NCBI RefSeq assembly: GCF_010093535.1
Contig: NW_022985192.1
Span: 293,369 to 357,368 of the forward strand
Length of the DNA stretch: 64,000 bases
From: Lindgomyces ingoldianus
Lineage: Eukaryota > Ascomycota > Dothideomycetes > Pleosporales > Lindgomycetaceae
Direction: 5' to 3'
Shown here: positions 45,448-55,975 of the stretch, one piece after another
Layout: every line of letters starts with the position of its first letter
Numbering within the stretch: position 1 is the first letter of the stretch
Notes under the pieces: generated by a model
Database searches by the model: none
The model's input: the letters and a program-made list of their open reading frames with translations, nothing else
What the model was told of the DNA's origin: nothing
Made by a program: the position numbers and the translations under genes

Positions 45448-47986
45448 TCACATATGATCCACTTCCACAAACCTCCCCCTCACAGGGCGCCTGTCTACAC
45501 TCCCCCTCAGGCTCCCCCTCTCTCCTCCATTCGTCCCGGGGCTATGTCCTGCACCCCCACTCATCGCGGGTTGTGCGTAAAAGTGTGCCGGCGTATTCGT
45601 TTTACTCGTCGGAAATTCCGTATCCCCACTATACTGAGTTCCTTCTGGACTACCTATCCGGTCTGAATAACTTTGATGTGATCGAGATTGCGAGTTGGAA
45701 TGTGATGGGTCGGGTGGCGGTGGGTAGTACGTTTGCGTTACGGGCTGGCTAGGGTCGTAAAGATGGGGTTGTTGAGAGTGGTTTGGAGATGTTGGGGTTG
45801 GGTAAGAGGATTGGCGCTGGTGGAAGGCACTGCTAGGAGGAGGGTAGGAATTGTGCCGGTTGTAGGGCTCAGTATCATACGCATCAGGGTTGTCGGAATA
45901 GGGGATGGTACCAGATGGGTAAGTTCCATAAGGTGAAGGATAGGGGGCGGCTGATGTTGGAGTAGTGGATCCGTATGGCTGAGGTGGGTAGGGGGATGTT
46001 GGGGTGTGTTGGTAATCGAGAGACATGGTGTTGCCGCTCGGAGAGCGAGAGTGTATGGAGTTGGGACCTGAGAACGCAGGATGATTGGTCATATCTGGTT
46101 GCTGGTGCATACTTATGTATTTTTGGGCGCCTGGAGATGCCATTTCGTGGATGGGAGATGCCGCGGCGAGTTCAGCGGGGGGTGGTGAGGGTGTCTTTTC
46201 CTTCTTCTCCTTTGTTTTGTTGGCTTTCTTGCGGCGATGGAGACAGAAGAGACATAGTGAGAGGATCGCAATGAGGAAAGCGAGGCCACCAACGACTCCT
46301 CCCGCAATAGCACCAACCTTGGTTTTCGAAGACTTTCCGGTGCTTGTCGGCGTCGCAGTACCAGATGGAATTGTACGGGTTGCGGCGCGGGCGGAAAACG
46401 TCGGAACTCGAGTGAAGTAGACTGCGAGGTCAGGGTTGTCCCAACTAGAAGGCGTTTTGGCGGTTGCGCCTCCAGTAGGCCTACGGAGTTTGTCAAAAAT
46501 GCTTCGTGAGGCTTGGCATGGTATTCGGGAAGTTACTTACCCACCACCAACGGCAGAAATGATGGGCGTAGGCACAAAGTAGGTTGAAACTTTTGGATCA
46601 TATTTGTCCCACAATGTCTTCGAAGGGCCATTGAAGCCGAGATTCATATTATGCTGGCCCCATCCGTTCGGAGAATCGCAGGTGTCGGAAGTTGTGAACC
46701 ATCCACCGATAATGAGCATCTGGTCTCTATTAATCACGTTTGCTGAGCAGCCTCCATGCGGTAAGGGAGTGCCGGTTGCATTGCCAGTCGGCCAAGCCTT
46801 AATCCAAGTAAACGAGGGAAGAGATAGGATGTACGCGTCGTCGTATCCGGTGATGTTCGAGATGCCGAACCCGCCGTAGAGATATCTTTTAGCAAGTCAG
46901 CTACATGTACTAGGTCTCGGAGAATAAGCTGACTTACATATTATAGGACGAGTGATCATCGGCCCATGTGGCACCGGCGCAAAACTGTCGCCGTGCAGGA
47001 GGAGCTGCGCCGCTGGCGTTTTGCGTGTACCACTTCGACGAAGCCACGTCGAAAATGTGAATTGTCTAGCACGCGTTAATATGAAATATTTCCTACCGTT
47101 GAACAAAATCTTACACTCATGTTGGCCTACATGATAAAAAAAGTTAGTGCTTATCCATGCCTGGTGTGATTCACAAGCTTACACCGACAAAACTTCCGTT
47201 CTTGTACGGATCTTCAATACCACCAAAGTAGATGAGGAGACCTCCGTCTGATGCCGGAAGATACACCATGGATCCCTCTGCACGTCCAGTGCCGTCTGGT
47301 CCAGTGTTGTTGTTCAATGTGCCCGCCGTCATATCATACTTGATCAGGTTGTTGGTGGCCATAGGAGGCCCATTCCACCCAGGAGAAGTTTGATTGTTTA
47401 TCCATCCTCCATAGTAAAATCCAACTCCTAACTCATTGATTTGGGTTCCAGCACCATAAGCTGCGCGTTGCATCGAATTGACGTTGCTCGTAAAGTGAGT
47501 CTCGTTCCATTGGTTGAGGATTGTGTCATATGCCCAGAAGCTGAAGTCCTCCGGGTTGCTCTGGTATTGCCCGCCATACAGATAAAAGCACTTATTCACT
47601 TCGTCCGCCCATAATACACCACCCGACACGCTTGGAACAGTGCTATTTTTTGTCAAATTCGCATATTGCTGGGGCATGCCAATGTCAGTTGTCGAAGTGT
47701 TGAGATCGCTGTAGAGGAGCCATGTGTCTAAGGAAAGAATATTAGCTCGGTTCGCAAGACTTTATTTTAAGAGTATGAATTTACTTGTGTAATTGAGGGG
47801 ATTCGCAGAGAGCGGATTCCAAGCAACAAGGCCTCCATCAATATACAGCTTCCCATCCACCTGGGCGGTTTGATGACCCCAGCGCCTGCAGAAGTCTGTC
47901 AAGGGGTTCTTTGAGTCTTGCAGCGACCGTGCAGCGAAATTAAGCACAGCAAAAAGGCATAATCGGAGAAATGCCATGGCCGGCAT
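45448..47986 (-). CDS. Kelch-repeat single-pass membrane protein (754 aa)
   Basis: Six exons: 47785-47986, 47183-47727, 47115-47126, 46938-47065, 46541-46885 and 45448-46480. A signal peptide starts at MPAMAF or, nine bases later, MAFLRLCLFAVLNFAARS. The extracellular part folds as a kelch propeller, judged from repeated strands such as GHQTAQVDGKLYIDGG, NKCFYLYGGQ, LGVGFYYGGW, GLLIYFGG, SSYNIYLYGGFG and DQMLIIGGW; several N-glycosylation sequons are present. One membrane helix lies near 466-491 (GAIAGGVVGGLAFLIAILSL), followed by a basic stop-transfer HRRKKANK. A 260-residue Pro/Ser/Tyr/Gln-rich cytoplasmic tail ends in VEVDHM. Exon 3 is a 12-base microexon (ANMS) between consensus borders; it restores the conserved ANMSTIHIFDVASSKWY. 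The topology resembles fungal cell-surface sensor-like proteins; the function is unknown. Confidence 0.87.
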
Positions 47987-50279
47987 TCATATCGCTTAGG
48001 GCCGAACGGACATGAATTCGTGGTAGGTGGCAGATGCTGTACTGGAGCTCGACGCGAAAAAGAGCAACAGAAGTGAGAGAGGTAGCAGAAGCACTAACCC
48101 ACAGCTGTGGGAGACAGGTCGAGTTATGGCAGGGCTGAGGGTTGCTCCACCCAAAGTCAAGGAGAAAGGCGGACGCAGAGCTGATCTGGTGCTCTGGCCA
48201 GTACCTAATTCGCAGCGCCGCCAGCACCACCAACTGGCGCTGACCGTTGCACCACGGCAGGGCCGCCATCTTGGACGAATGTCTGCAGCGCCATGCGCTT
48301 TGTGAGACGGCCGGGCCAATAGTGTTAGCTTGAAGGTGGTGGGATTTCAGGCCCGGGGGGCGTGTCAAGCCCAAGCGTTGCCAGATCCCGGCTCAGGCGC
48401 TGGAAACATGTTAGGCTGAGTAGGGATCAGCAGATTTTGTCCCGACGACGCCGCTGAGCTGTCTCCTCCATCCAGGCCCCAGAAGTAGAAAAACTAGCGA
48501 ACGTGTTTGAGAATTGTGCTCGGAACTGAGATGAGCCTCTGGCGAATGACTGATATCTGAAGCTTTAACAGAGACAGCTTGTTCTATTAGCGAGCATTGC
48601 CCCCTGTCCAACCAGCTGGCCTCCGCCCACTTCCGCAACGATTGTCAGCTTCTGGTGAAGAGAGTCGGAAGGGAAGCGGAAGTTGCGGGGGAACTCTCAG
48701 CTCTGCAGATGCGGGTTGATAGGGAGCAGACACGGCGGTCGTGAGGAGACACCGAGTCGGCTCTAGCACGAGTTTTGTGGGGCTGTGAGCGACGTGACTC
48801 GGCCACCAGACAGGGTTATTGCGCCTTGAATTCACTTTGCGCCAACCGATGAAATCGCTTTTTGTCCCTGGAGGTACCCTTTATTGCTTTGTGTAACTTG
48901 TGCGATGCAGCTGTTTCGATGGTTACCGAATTTGCGAATGCCACAATACGAGCCGAGTCTAGTTCTTCCACGTTACGAGACCTCTCCTGACAACTCGAAT
49001 TTGAAGAACTCGTGCCTTCCTGCTGCAAAGATTGAGAGATCATGGTGGCGGTGAACAAGCTTTTAATTATCTTTGTTATGACCCTCGTGCAAGTTATAAT
49101 CGGCCCTCATGAGAAGGGCCAGAAGGCGGAGCTTCCCAAGGGTACCTTCTAGTGTGCAGAAGAGCCCCTCGACGGAGTGATACCCGAGTGGTGGAGCAGC
49201 ATTTGCCCTTTTGACTAGCTGGAGAACACCTGAAGGTCCTGACATCATTTCTATCTGTGCTTTTGGAACTGCGCCGCGGGTTAATGCGGTTCATAGGATG
49301 TTCCCTAACTCAGCTACGCGAGTGCTTCACGTCAGCATTCGGCGTAGGGCCTTGAAGAGCAGAGTACTGTATCATGTATGAACCGGAGAGGCTCTCGTCA
49401 TCGCTCACTGCACGTCGCTGTGATGCAAGAGTACGTGGGCTCGTTCTCGGTAAAGGTCTTTTTAGTTGAAAAGTGACGGTTTGGAGAGAACAATACCATG
49501 GATACTTCGAAATTTCCAAATATTGATGGGATGTAGGCCTAAAGCGAACCCGGAGCTCTCAACCCGACACCAAGGCCAGCGAACACGAACTCCAGGATTA
49601 GAACAGCCATTTTTCCTTCTGGGTCTATCAAAGACATGGATAGTCTATTAGAGGAAGACTTATCAAAAGAGCTTTCAAGACCGGGATATGTATGTTTGGG
49701 GAGACGAGGAGAGCTCGGGGCATCGCGAAAGGAAAGAATTTCGAAGTGCCAAGCCGCTAAACTCCATCCGATGCAATTATACGTTGTCTTCTTTTTTTAG
49801 ATCAGAAATGATATCCTAGCTGTCCTTAGGATGAACTCTGTCGCTGCATTTCTTATTCTCTCTGTATTGCTTCGGTTGAAGCCTCATGGAATTCGAAAGT
49901 AGGTTTTTATATTTTCTTTCTGTTCTATATAATGCTTCTTCATTGTTTGTGGGGGATTACCGATGGGAGTAGTTGCTTGCTAAACCCAACGGGAGTCACC
50001 GATGCTGATGCCAATACCCATCTACTTTTGTTCTGCTTATCGAAGCGTGCATGAGCACACAAACACGGCTGGGAATCCTCCTGGCATCCTCCATCAAGCT
50101 AATCCTACCACCACCACCACCACCATTCACCATTCCTTTCAATGGCCAGCCAGACCAAGACCAACCCAACCCATGCCCTTCTCTATGCTCAGAGAAGCTT
50201 CGTACGCAAAATCCACTCCACTCCCCCACATTGCGCTCTATCATATTACACAAACACCATCTTCACCTGATAATCTCAC
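47987..50279. other. 2.3-kb region without a supported gene
   Basis: Promoter of the kelch gene on the left and 3' flank of SKI8 on the right. Minus-strand frames of 144, 82 and 80 codons (47940-48374, 48587-48835, 48816-49058) have no recognisable domains. The 80-codon frame has a protein-like composition but no other support. Confidence 0.4.
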
Positions 50280-51538
50280 TCAACCCGCAGCCTCTCGATA
50301 AAAGCCAATAGCCTGATTCCCACCAGCCAGGGCGAACATCTCGCTCCTCGTTGTTTTCGGCAGCCATCGTGCAGCCCAGAGGGGTCGGTCACCGTGAGTG
50401 TGGGTTGTGACGCAGGATTTTGAGTCGATGCGCCAAATTTTAGCTTTGGAGTCATGGGACCTGGAGGTCGTGTTAGCGGGAAAGTTGGTTTGGTGATATA
50501 TATGTGAGTTTAGGGCTACAACGGAACGTGGGTGCCACCCTGCCGTACGTCAAGTGTGAATTTAACCTTACCCCGAAAGTAGATACTCCCCAGTATCACT
50601 CCAATCCAGCGTCAGCACCCAAGCTCCATGGCCAACTAGATTAGCCACCTGCTCGCCAGAGTTGACGTCGTAGAGTGCAATTACCCTTGCGTCTCCAGCT
50701 GCAGCAAGAAGCTTTGAGGCAGGGCTGAAGGCTACTGCACGGATGGGTTGAACGAGGCCAGGGAGAGAGTGTGCGAGTCGTCCTGTGTCATTGTTGAAGA
50801 TGAAAACGCTGCCGTTTTCATGGCCGGATGCAGTGAATTTACCGTCTGCGCTCTATGACAATTGTTAGCGGAAGCGGACAAGGGTGCCACCTTTAGGGGA
50901 GGGAAGTGGAGAACGTACCAAATTTACACAGAGCCCAAAGCTGCCCTTTGTCTCATAGTCCCTGATCTTCGGCATACAGTCCTTGTTGAAAGTAAGAGAC
51001 CACACGTTGATCTTGCCATCAATGCTGCTGCTCGCGAGATAATTACCGTCTGCGCTGAGAGCAATGGCCCATATGTCTCCGGGGTTGTGCTGATCTATAT
51101 TCCATCAATCGTTTGTTTCATTCCTCTGCATAGCAAGACTGGAGCTCTAAAATAGTATGGAATCTCAAGGCGTACCTACCAACAATATCCCCCTTCTCGA
51201 ACCATGTCCCGTCCTCTGATACCATCCATATCTTTACTTTTCCCTCGAATCCAGCGCTTGCGGCGGTCTTGCCTTCTCTTGAAGTTACGAGGTGGTGAAC
51301 GCCGAGTTTATGTGCGCCTTCGAGAGTTTGCGCGAGAGGGAAGTCGGGTTGAGTGGTATCGTGGATGCGGATGGAGCTGGAGCCGGAGCCGGAGAGGATT
51401 TGTGTCTTTGTAGCTGCTAGGGCGAAGATGTCGGAGGGATGGACGGCGTCGAGAGTGTGGAGGGTGAGGTATTGCTTCGACTGGTGAAGTTTAGCATTTC
51501 CAGCGGGTGGTGGGGCAATTGGGTTGGATGCTCACCAT
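50280..51538 (-). CDS. SKI8: WD40 protein Ski8 / Rec14 (WDR61) (313 aa)
   Basis: Five exons: 51536-51538, 51180-51480, 50919-51094, 50572-50852 and 50280-50460. Ski8 is the WD40 subunit of the Ski2-Ski3-Ski8 helicase complex that feeds mRNA to the cytoplasmic exosome; in meiosis it also assists Spo11. Seven WD units can be traced, for example AVHPSDIFALAATKTQILSG, GVHHLVTSREGKTAASAGFEGKVKIW, DIWAIALSADGNYLASSSIDGKINVW, ALYDVNSGEQVANLVGHGAWVLTLDWS and SHDSKAKIWRID. The C-terminus is LAGGNQAIGFYREAAG. The first coding exon consists only of the ATG (ATG|GTGAGC); the next exon begins SKQYLTLHTL, matching the usual MSKQYL start. It is divergent with GUK1. Confidence 0.9.
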
Positions 51539-51800
51539 AACTATTCCAATTCTCCTAGAGCTGTGGGGGTCTCAACGTCTAGCCTAGTTCTGGCAGCATA
51601 CCAGTATAATCGACACCTAGGAAGTTAAGTCAAAGATGAAGTTATGGATTGGCGGAGGGAAACGCGAAGACGCGGTGTCACAAGCGACACACATCCCACT
51701 TCGAGACTCCCCACCAGGCAAACACCACAAACATGGTGAAGGCCAGACTCGCCGCCCACCACAGCGCAGTCAAAAGCAAACAGCAGCTGGGAATGTCTCA
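51539..51800. promoter_or_regulatory. Divergent promoter between SKI8 and GUK1
   Basis: 262 bases separate the SKI8 ATG from the first candidate GUK1 start at 51801 (436 bases from the start at 51975). It must carry both promoters. No specific element was identified. Confidence 0.45.
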
Positions 51801-51974
51801 ATGCTATTGAAACTGCCACGACGCGCGGTTGCGTTGTCACATGTCCACCCTCGGCCGTGCCAATCTTTGTGCACCCAAAGATATCAAACTGCAACCCAAC
51901 CGCCACTAGTCCCTCCTCCACCAGCTCTCCGCCAGCCAAGCGCCACTCCACCAGCAAGTCACTTTTCCACCAAA

Positions 51975-52661
51975 ATGGCCCCCACAGTCCCAATCGACAC
52001 GGCCGCCCTCTCATCCCACATCCCCGTCGTAGTATCGGGTCCCAGCGGCACTGGCAAATCCACAATCCTTCAGCGCCTCTTCGCCGAGTTCCCCGACAAA
52101 TTCGGCTTCAGCGTCTCCCACACGACGCGGTCACCTCGAGATGGAGAGCAGAATGGCCGCGAATACTACTTTGTAACAAAAGAGGTCTTCTTAGATTTAG
52201 TGGAAAAGAAAGGGTTTATCGAGCATGCACAATTTAGTGGGAATTACTACGGGACGAGTATCAAGGTCGTGGAGGATATTGCCGAGCAGGGGAGGATTTG
52301 CATTTTAGATATTGAGATGGAGGTATGTATTATGTTCTGGCCTACCTACCCCAGATCATTTCGAGAAGTGTATGGGCTAATGCGGTCGGGCTAGGGCGTC
52401 AAGCAAGTAGCGAACCACCCCACCTTCCCGCGCCCAAGATTTCTCTTCTTATCGCCGCCGTCGATGGAGGTGCTAGAGCAGAGGCTAAGGTCGAGGGCTA
52501 CGGATAAGGAAGAGGCGGTTCTGAAGAGACTGAACCAGGCGAAGGTGGAGATGGAGTATGCAAATTCGGGAGAGGCGCCGCATGATAAGATCGTGGTGAA
52601 TGACAACCTGGACAAGGCGTACCAGGAGGTGAGAGAGTTCATTGTTGGGAAGGGTGCTTAG
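51975..52661 (+). CDS. GUK1: Guanylate kinase (204 aa; possible longer form from 51801)
   Basis: Two exons, 51975-52322 and 52395-52661; the 72-base intron (GAG|GTATGT ... GGGCTAG) joins ILDIEME to GVKQVANHP. The enzyme phosphorylates GMP to GDP with ATP and is essential for GTP supply. The P-loop GPSGTGKST is at 22-30. [19 protein letters not shown] (GMP-binding) follows at about 48-66, then [35 protein letters not shown] is the lid with its arginines. The frame is open upstream: an ATG at 51801 would add 58 residues, rich in Arg, Gln, Ser and Pro and lacking acidic residues over most of its length ([20 protein letters not shown]), which looks like a mitochondrial presequence. The short start at 51975 follows CAAA and is assumed to be the cytosolic form. 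Confidence 0.93.
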
Positions 52662-53894
52662 GAGCAGACAGCTGTGTGAGGCCCAAGTAACGAGAGTTTA
52701 GGTCAAGGATGTTAGAGAGAGAGATGATACCATAGCGCCATAGACATTTCGAGGACAAAAGTATACGTCTGCATTTACATCATCAAGGCACGTGAGAGGA
52801 TCGATCTGAGGGCCAGTTGTGTATTTCATACTATCTAAAACACTCTTCGTTCATCAGATACCGTCGTAGACAAATGGTTAACAGCAACGACCACCCGTCT
52901 CCGGGCAGTCTCAGTGCTTGACTCTATTTGCTTTATCATCACCTGAACGAATTGAACGAACCTGGCTTGTTCGACCAAGCGCGAATAAGCCTACCCACCA
53001 GCCCGGGCCTTTCAGCCAGAGCCAGAAGATAGCTATCCTCAGATCCTGGAAAGGAGCATTATTGTGAGTTCCTCGCCTCGAGAATAAGCCCCATCGAGTT
53101 ACCATCTAACCAATCCATGGCACTGGTTTGGTAGAAGGCAATCGCATAACTATCCATCTCGACGAAAAGACCCTCGACTCACTACCACTTACCGTCCACA
53201 CAACACCTCCTCCGACTCATCACAAATCCGCAACGCAGCGAGATCAGGGTACCGACGGACTCGTATCCTCGTCCTGGTGTCGGCCCATTACCCACGGTTT
53301 TGGAAGCGCTCCGAGAAGAGTGCAGACGGTGAGTGCATGGCGACTAGCGGTGTTCTGATGTCCATGAGCGAGGCCGCGCTTCTGTGGCGGCGCTTTGTAG
53401 CAAGTGCGGTTCACGAGGAACCGATGTCCGGGGACTTTCTCCCAAAGCAAGGGATGTGAGATGTCTATCGTGATGAGGGAGACACTCTGTGTGTAAGCTT
53501 TGAATGCGATTCTTCGAGCGAGGAACTGGAGAGAGAAAGAAGAGGTAAAGCTTTGGCGAGATTGTGGTTTTCTGCAGACGGCGGCGAAACGATTTTCCGA
53601 TACTAGGCAGAAGGCGGCCTAGAGGTACCTGATGGATGCCTCAGCCTGAGGGAGCTCTGGGCTTGGCAGAGAACGTCTTTCTTCTACGTGCCGTAGGCAT
53701 AAAGAGCGGCCTGCACTTTCACTCTTTGTCCGCCTATCTGTCTATTCGATCTCCTCCCGGTCTGCTCTTGAGGGCTCTTCTGCCAAACCCACGGAAACAC
53801 TGTGTCGAAGCCAACCTGTGCGAGGCTCTTCTCCCAGAACTAATACGAATACTAAACTCTCGATCCACTCCACCTCCCCCAACAACAATTCACC
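52662..53894. other. Intergenic region, no supported gene
   Basis: 3' flank of GUK1 and promoter of RAE1. Frames of 60-107 codons here have no domain features. The last 60 bases are CT/CA-rich, as in fungal 5' leaders. Confidence 0.4.
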
Positions 53895-55145
53895 ATGTCC
53901 GGTCTCTTCGGTGGCAGTTCTGCATCTTCAGCGGCCACTACCACCACCGGGGACACTAGCAAAGATATCGAAGTGTCTCAAAACCAGCTACCTGGGGACA
54001 GCATCTCCGATATGGCTTTCTGCCCGACGGCCGACTTCCTTGCCGTCGCATCATGGGACAAAAAGGTTTGGATCTACGAGGTAACCAATGCCGGCGCGCA
54101 GGGGAAGTGGTTCTTTGAAATGGCAGGTCATGTGTTGTGCGTTGCGTGGTCAAGGGTACGTACTTCACCATCAAAAACTGACTTCCGTTTTTTTAATTCT
54201 GGCATTGAGACATGGCTAACAGGGCAAATAGGATGGCACCCGCGTCGCAGCCGGCGACTCCACTGGAATATGCAGCATGGTCGACCTCTCCAAAGCCGCC
54301 CCCGGCCAAGTAGCAGCCCAACAAGTCGCTGGTCATGTCGACCCAAATAATCAAGCCGCCAATCCCGCTATCAAATGCGTGCGCTGGTTTCAGAACGGCG
54401 GGCGGGACATCCTCGCAACCGGATCCTGGGATAAATCTGTCAAGTTCTGGGACTTGACAAGTCCCCAGCCCCTAGGTTCCTTGGATTGCGGCGAGCGTGT
54501 CTACACTATGGACGTCAAGGATGACTTGCTCGTGGTTGGAACGGCGGAGCGACACATCCATATCGTTAACCTGAAGGAACCAACCAAAATCTACAAGACG
54601 ATCACCAGTCCCTTGAAATGGCAGACGAGGGTTGTAAGCTGCTTCACCGACGCAACTGGATTTGCTGTTGGATCTATCGAGGGTCGTTGCGCGATCCAAT
54701 ATGTCGAGGACAAAGACACATCGTAAGTACCCTCCCCATTCTTGCTCTACTCAATCCCTTAAAGCTAACCCTCGTTCCTAGCCTAAATTTCTCCTTCAAA
54801 TGCCACCGCCAACAAGACCCCGCCGCGCGCGACATCGCCAAAGTCTACTCCGTCAACGCCATTTCCTTCCACCCCATCCACGGTACCTTCAGTACTGCCG
54901 GCTCGGATGGCACATTCCACTTCTGGGACAAAGACGCCAAGCACCGCCTGAAAGGCTACCCCGAAGTCGGCGGCTCCATCACCGCCACCTGCTTTAGCCG
55001 CGACGGCAACATCTTCGCCTACGCCATTAGCTATGACTGGAGCAAGGGCTACAGCCACAACACCCCCCAGTATCCCATTAAGCTGAAACTGCATCCTATT
55101 TTGGGCGATGAGTGTAAACCTAGACCTGGGAGTAAGAAGAGGTAA
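53895..55145 (+). CDS. RAE1: mRNA export factor Rae1/Gle2 (371 aa)
   Basis: Three exons: 53895-54155, 54232-54722 and 54782-55145. Rae1/Gle2 is a seven-bladed WD40 protein that docks on the nuclear pore through the GLEBS motif of the Nup98/Nup116 family and helps poly(A) RNA export. The N-terminus is MSGLFGGSSASSAATTTT. PGDSISDMAFCPTADFLAVASWDKKVWIYEV is blade 1. Other hallmarks are AIKCVRWFQNGGRDILATGSWDKSVKFWDL, LKWQTRVVSCFTDATGFAVGSIEGRCAIQYV (a Rae1 signature) and VNAISFHPIHGTFSTAGSDGTFHFWDKD. YAISYDWSKGY near the C-terminus is also diagnostic. Introns are 76 and 59 bases with TAG acceptors, and phases agree. Confidence 0.95.
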
Positions 55146-55975
55146 ATTCTTTGTGTGAAGGGGGATGTATCTGCTAATTCGGGGGTTTGTGTGAAGGCAC
55201 TAGGGGGAAAATGGCGTTGAGTGAGAGTACGTCAACGAATGGAGCTGCTCCGCCTCCGAAGGGGGGACATGCAAAATCCAATGGATTCCCCGCAGATGGA
55301 TATCCTTCTAAGGGTCGGGATTCATTCGAAGCTTGAGATTTTTTTTTGCCGGTGTCAGCGGCGTTTCGAGGGCATAGTCGGCGGGCTGGCCTGTACGATC
55401 TCCATCTTTATTCAGTTCAGTCTGGTATTTTTCTGCGAACCCCTTTTGAATAAGTGAGGAGCCGTTTTCTTCTTCCCACCAGTCGATAGCGACATGAATG
55501 GAAGATAGATTACCAGACAGAAGCCATTGCATGGTGAGTGGATGGGAGTGTATTAGAGAGTGTAGTAGATAGCCAACTTCAATTATAGGAAGAACAAGTC
55601 AAACCAGGCAAGTCCAATTCGAGCAAATCACACACACAAAACACTTTTTTACACTGTGACAGCTTCGCTGCAATAGTGCGTACTTTTAAAAAGACTGGCT
55701 GGAATGTAGTTCCGTTGTCAATAAGACATCAAACATTGTACGTGAACCGGACGAACCGGAGGTATCATATCCTATGCCATATGAATAGCCATACTTTGCC
55801 CGCAAAGATCACAAGAAACCTCGAAACAGAAACGCTGGAGCCGTTCCTGGCTACCTAAACACCGAAAACACCATACGACCCACGACCCACAATACCAAAC
55901 CCAACACCATCCATGCATACCTGAATCAATCTCGCATCCCGCTCCTTACTTTGCCCTCCCCTCTCCTCCCCTCAT
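55146..55975. other. Convergent intergenic region, no gene
   Basis: Lies between the stops of RAE1 and RAD52. No coding feature recognised. Confidence 0.45.

Noticed and set aside
49161..49260. Possible tRNA-like stretch
   Set aside because: No cloverleaf could be folded by eye and no B-box (GGTTCGANTCC) was found.
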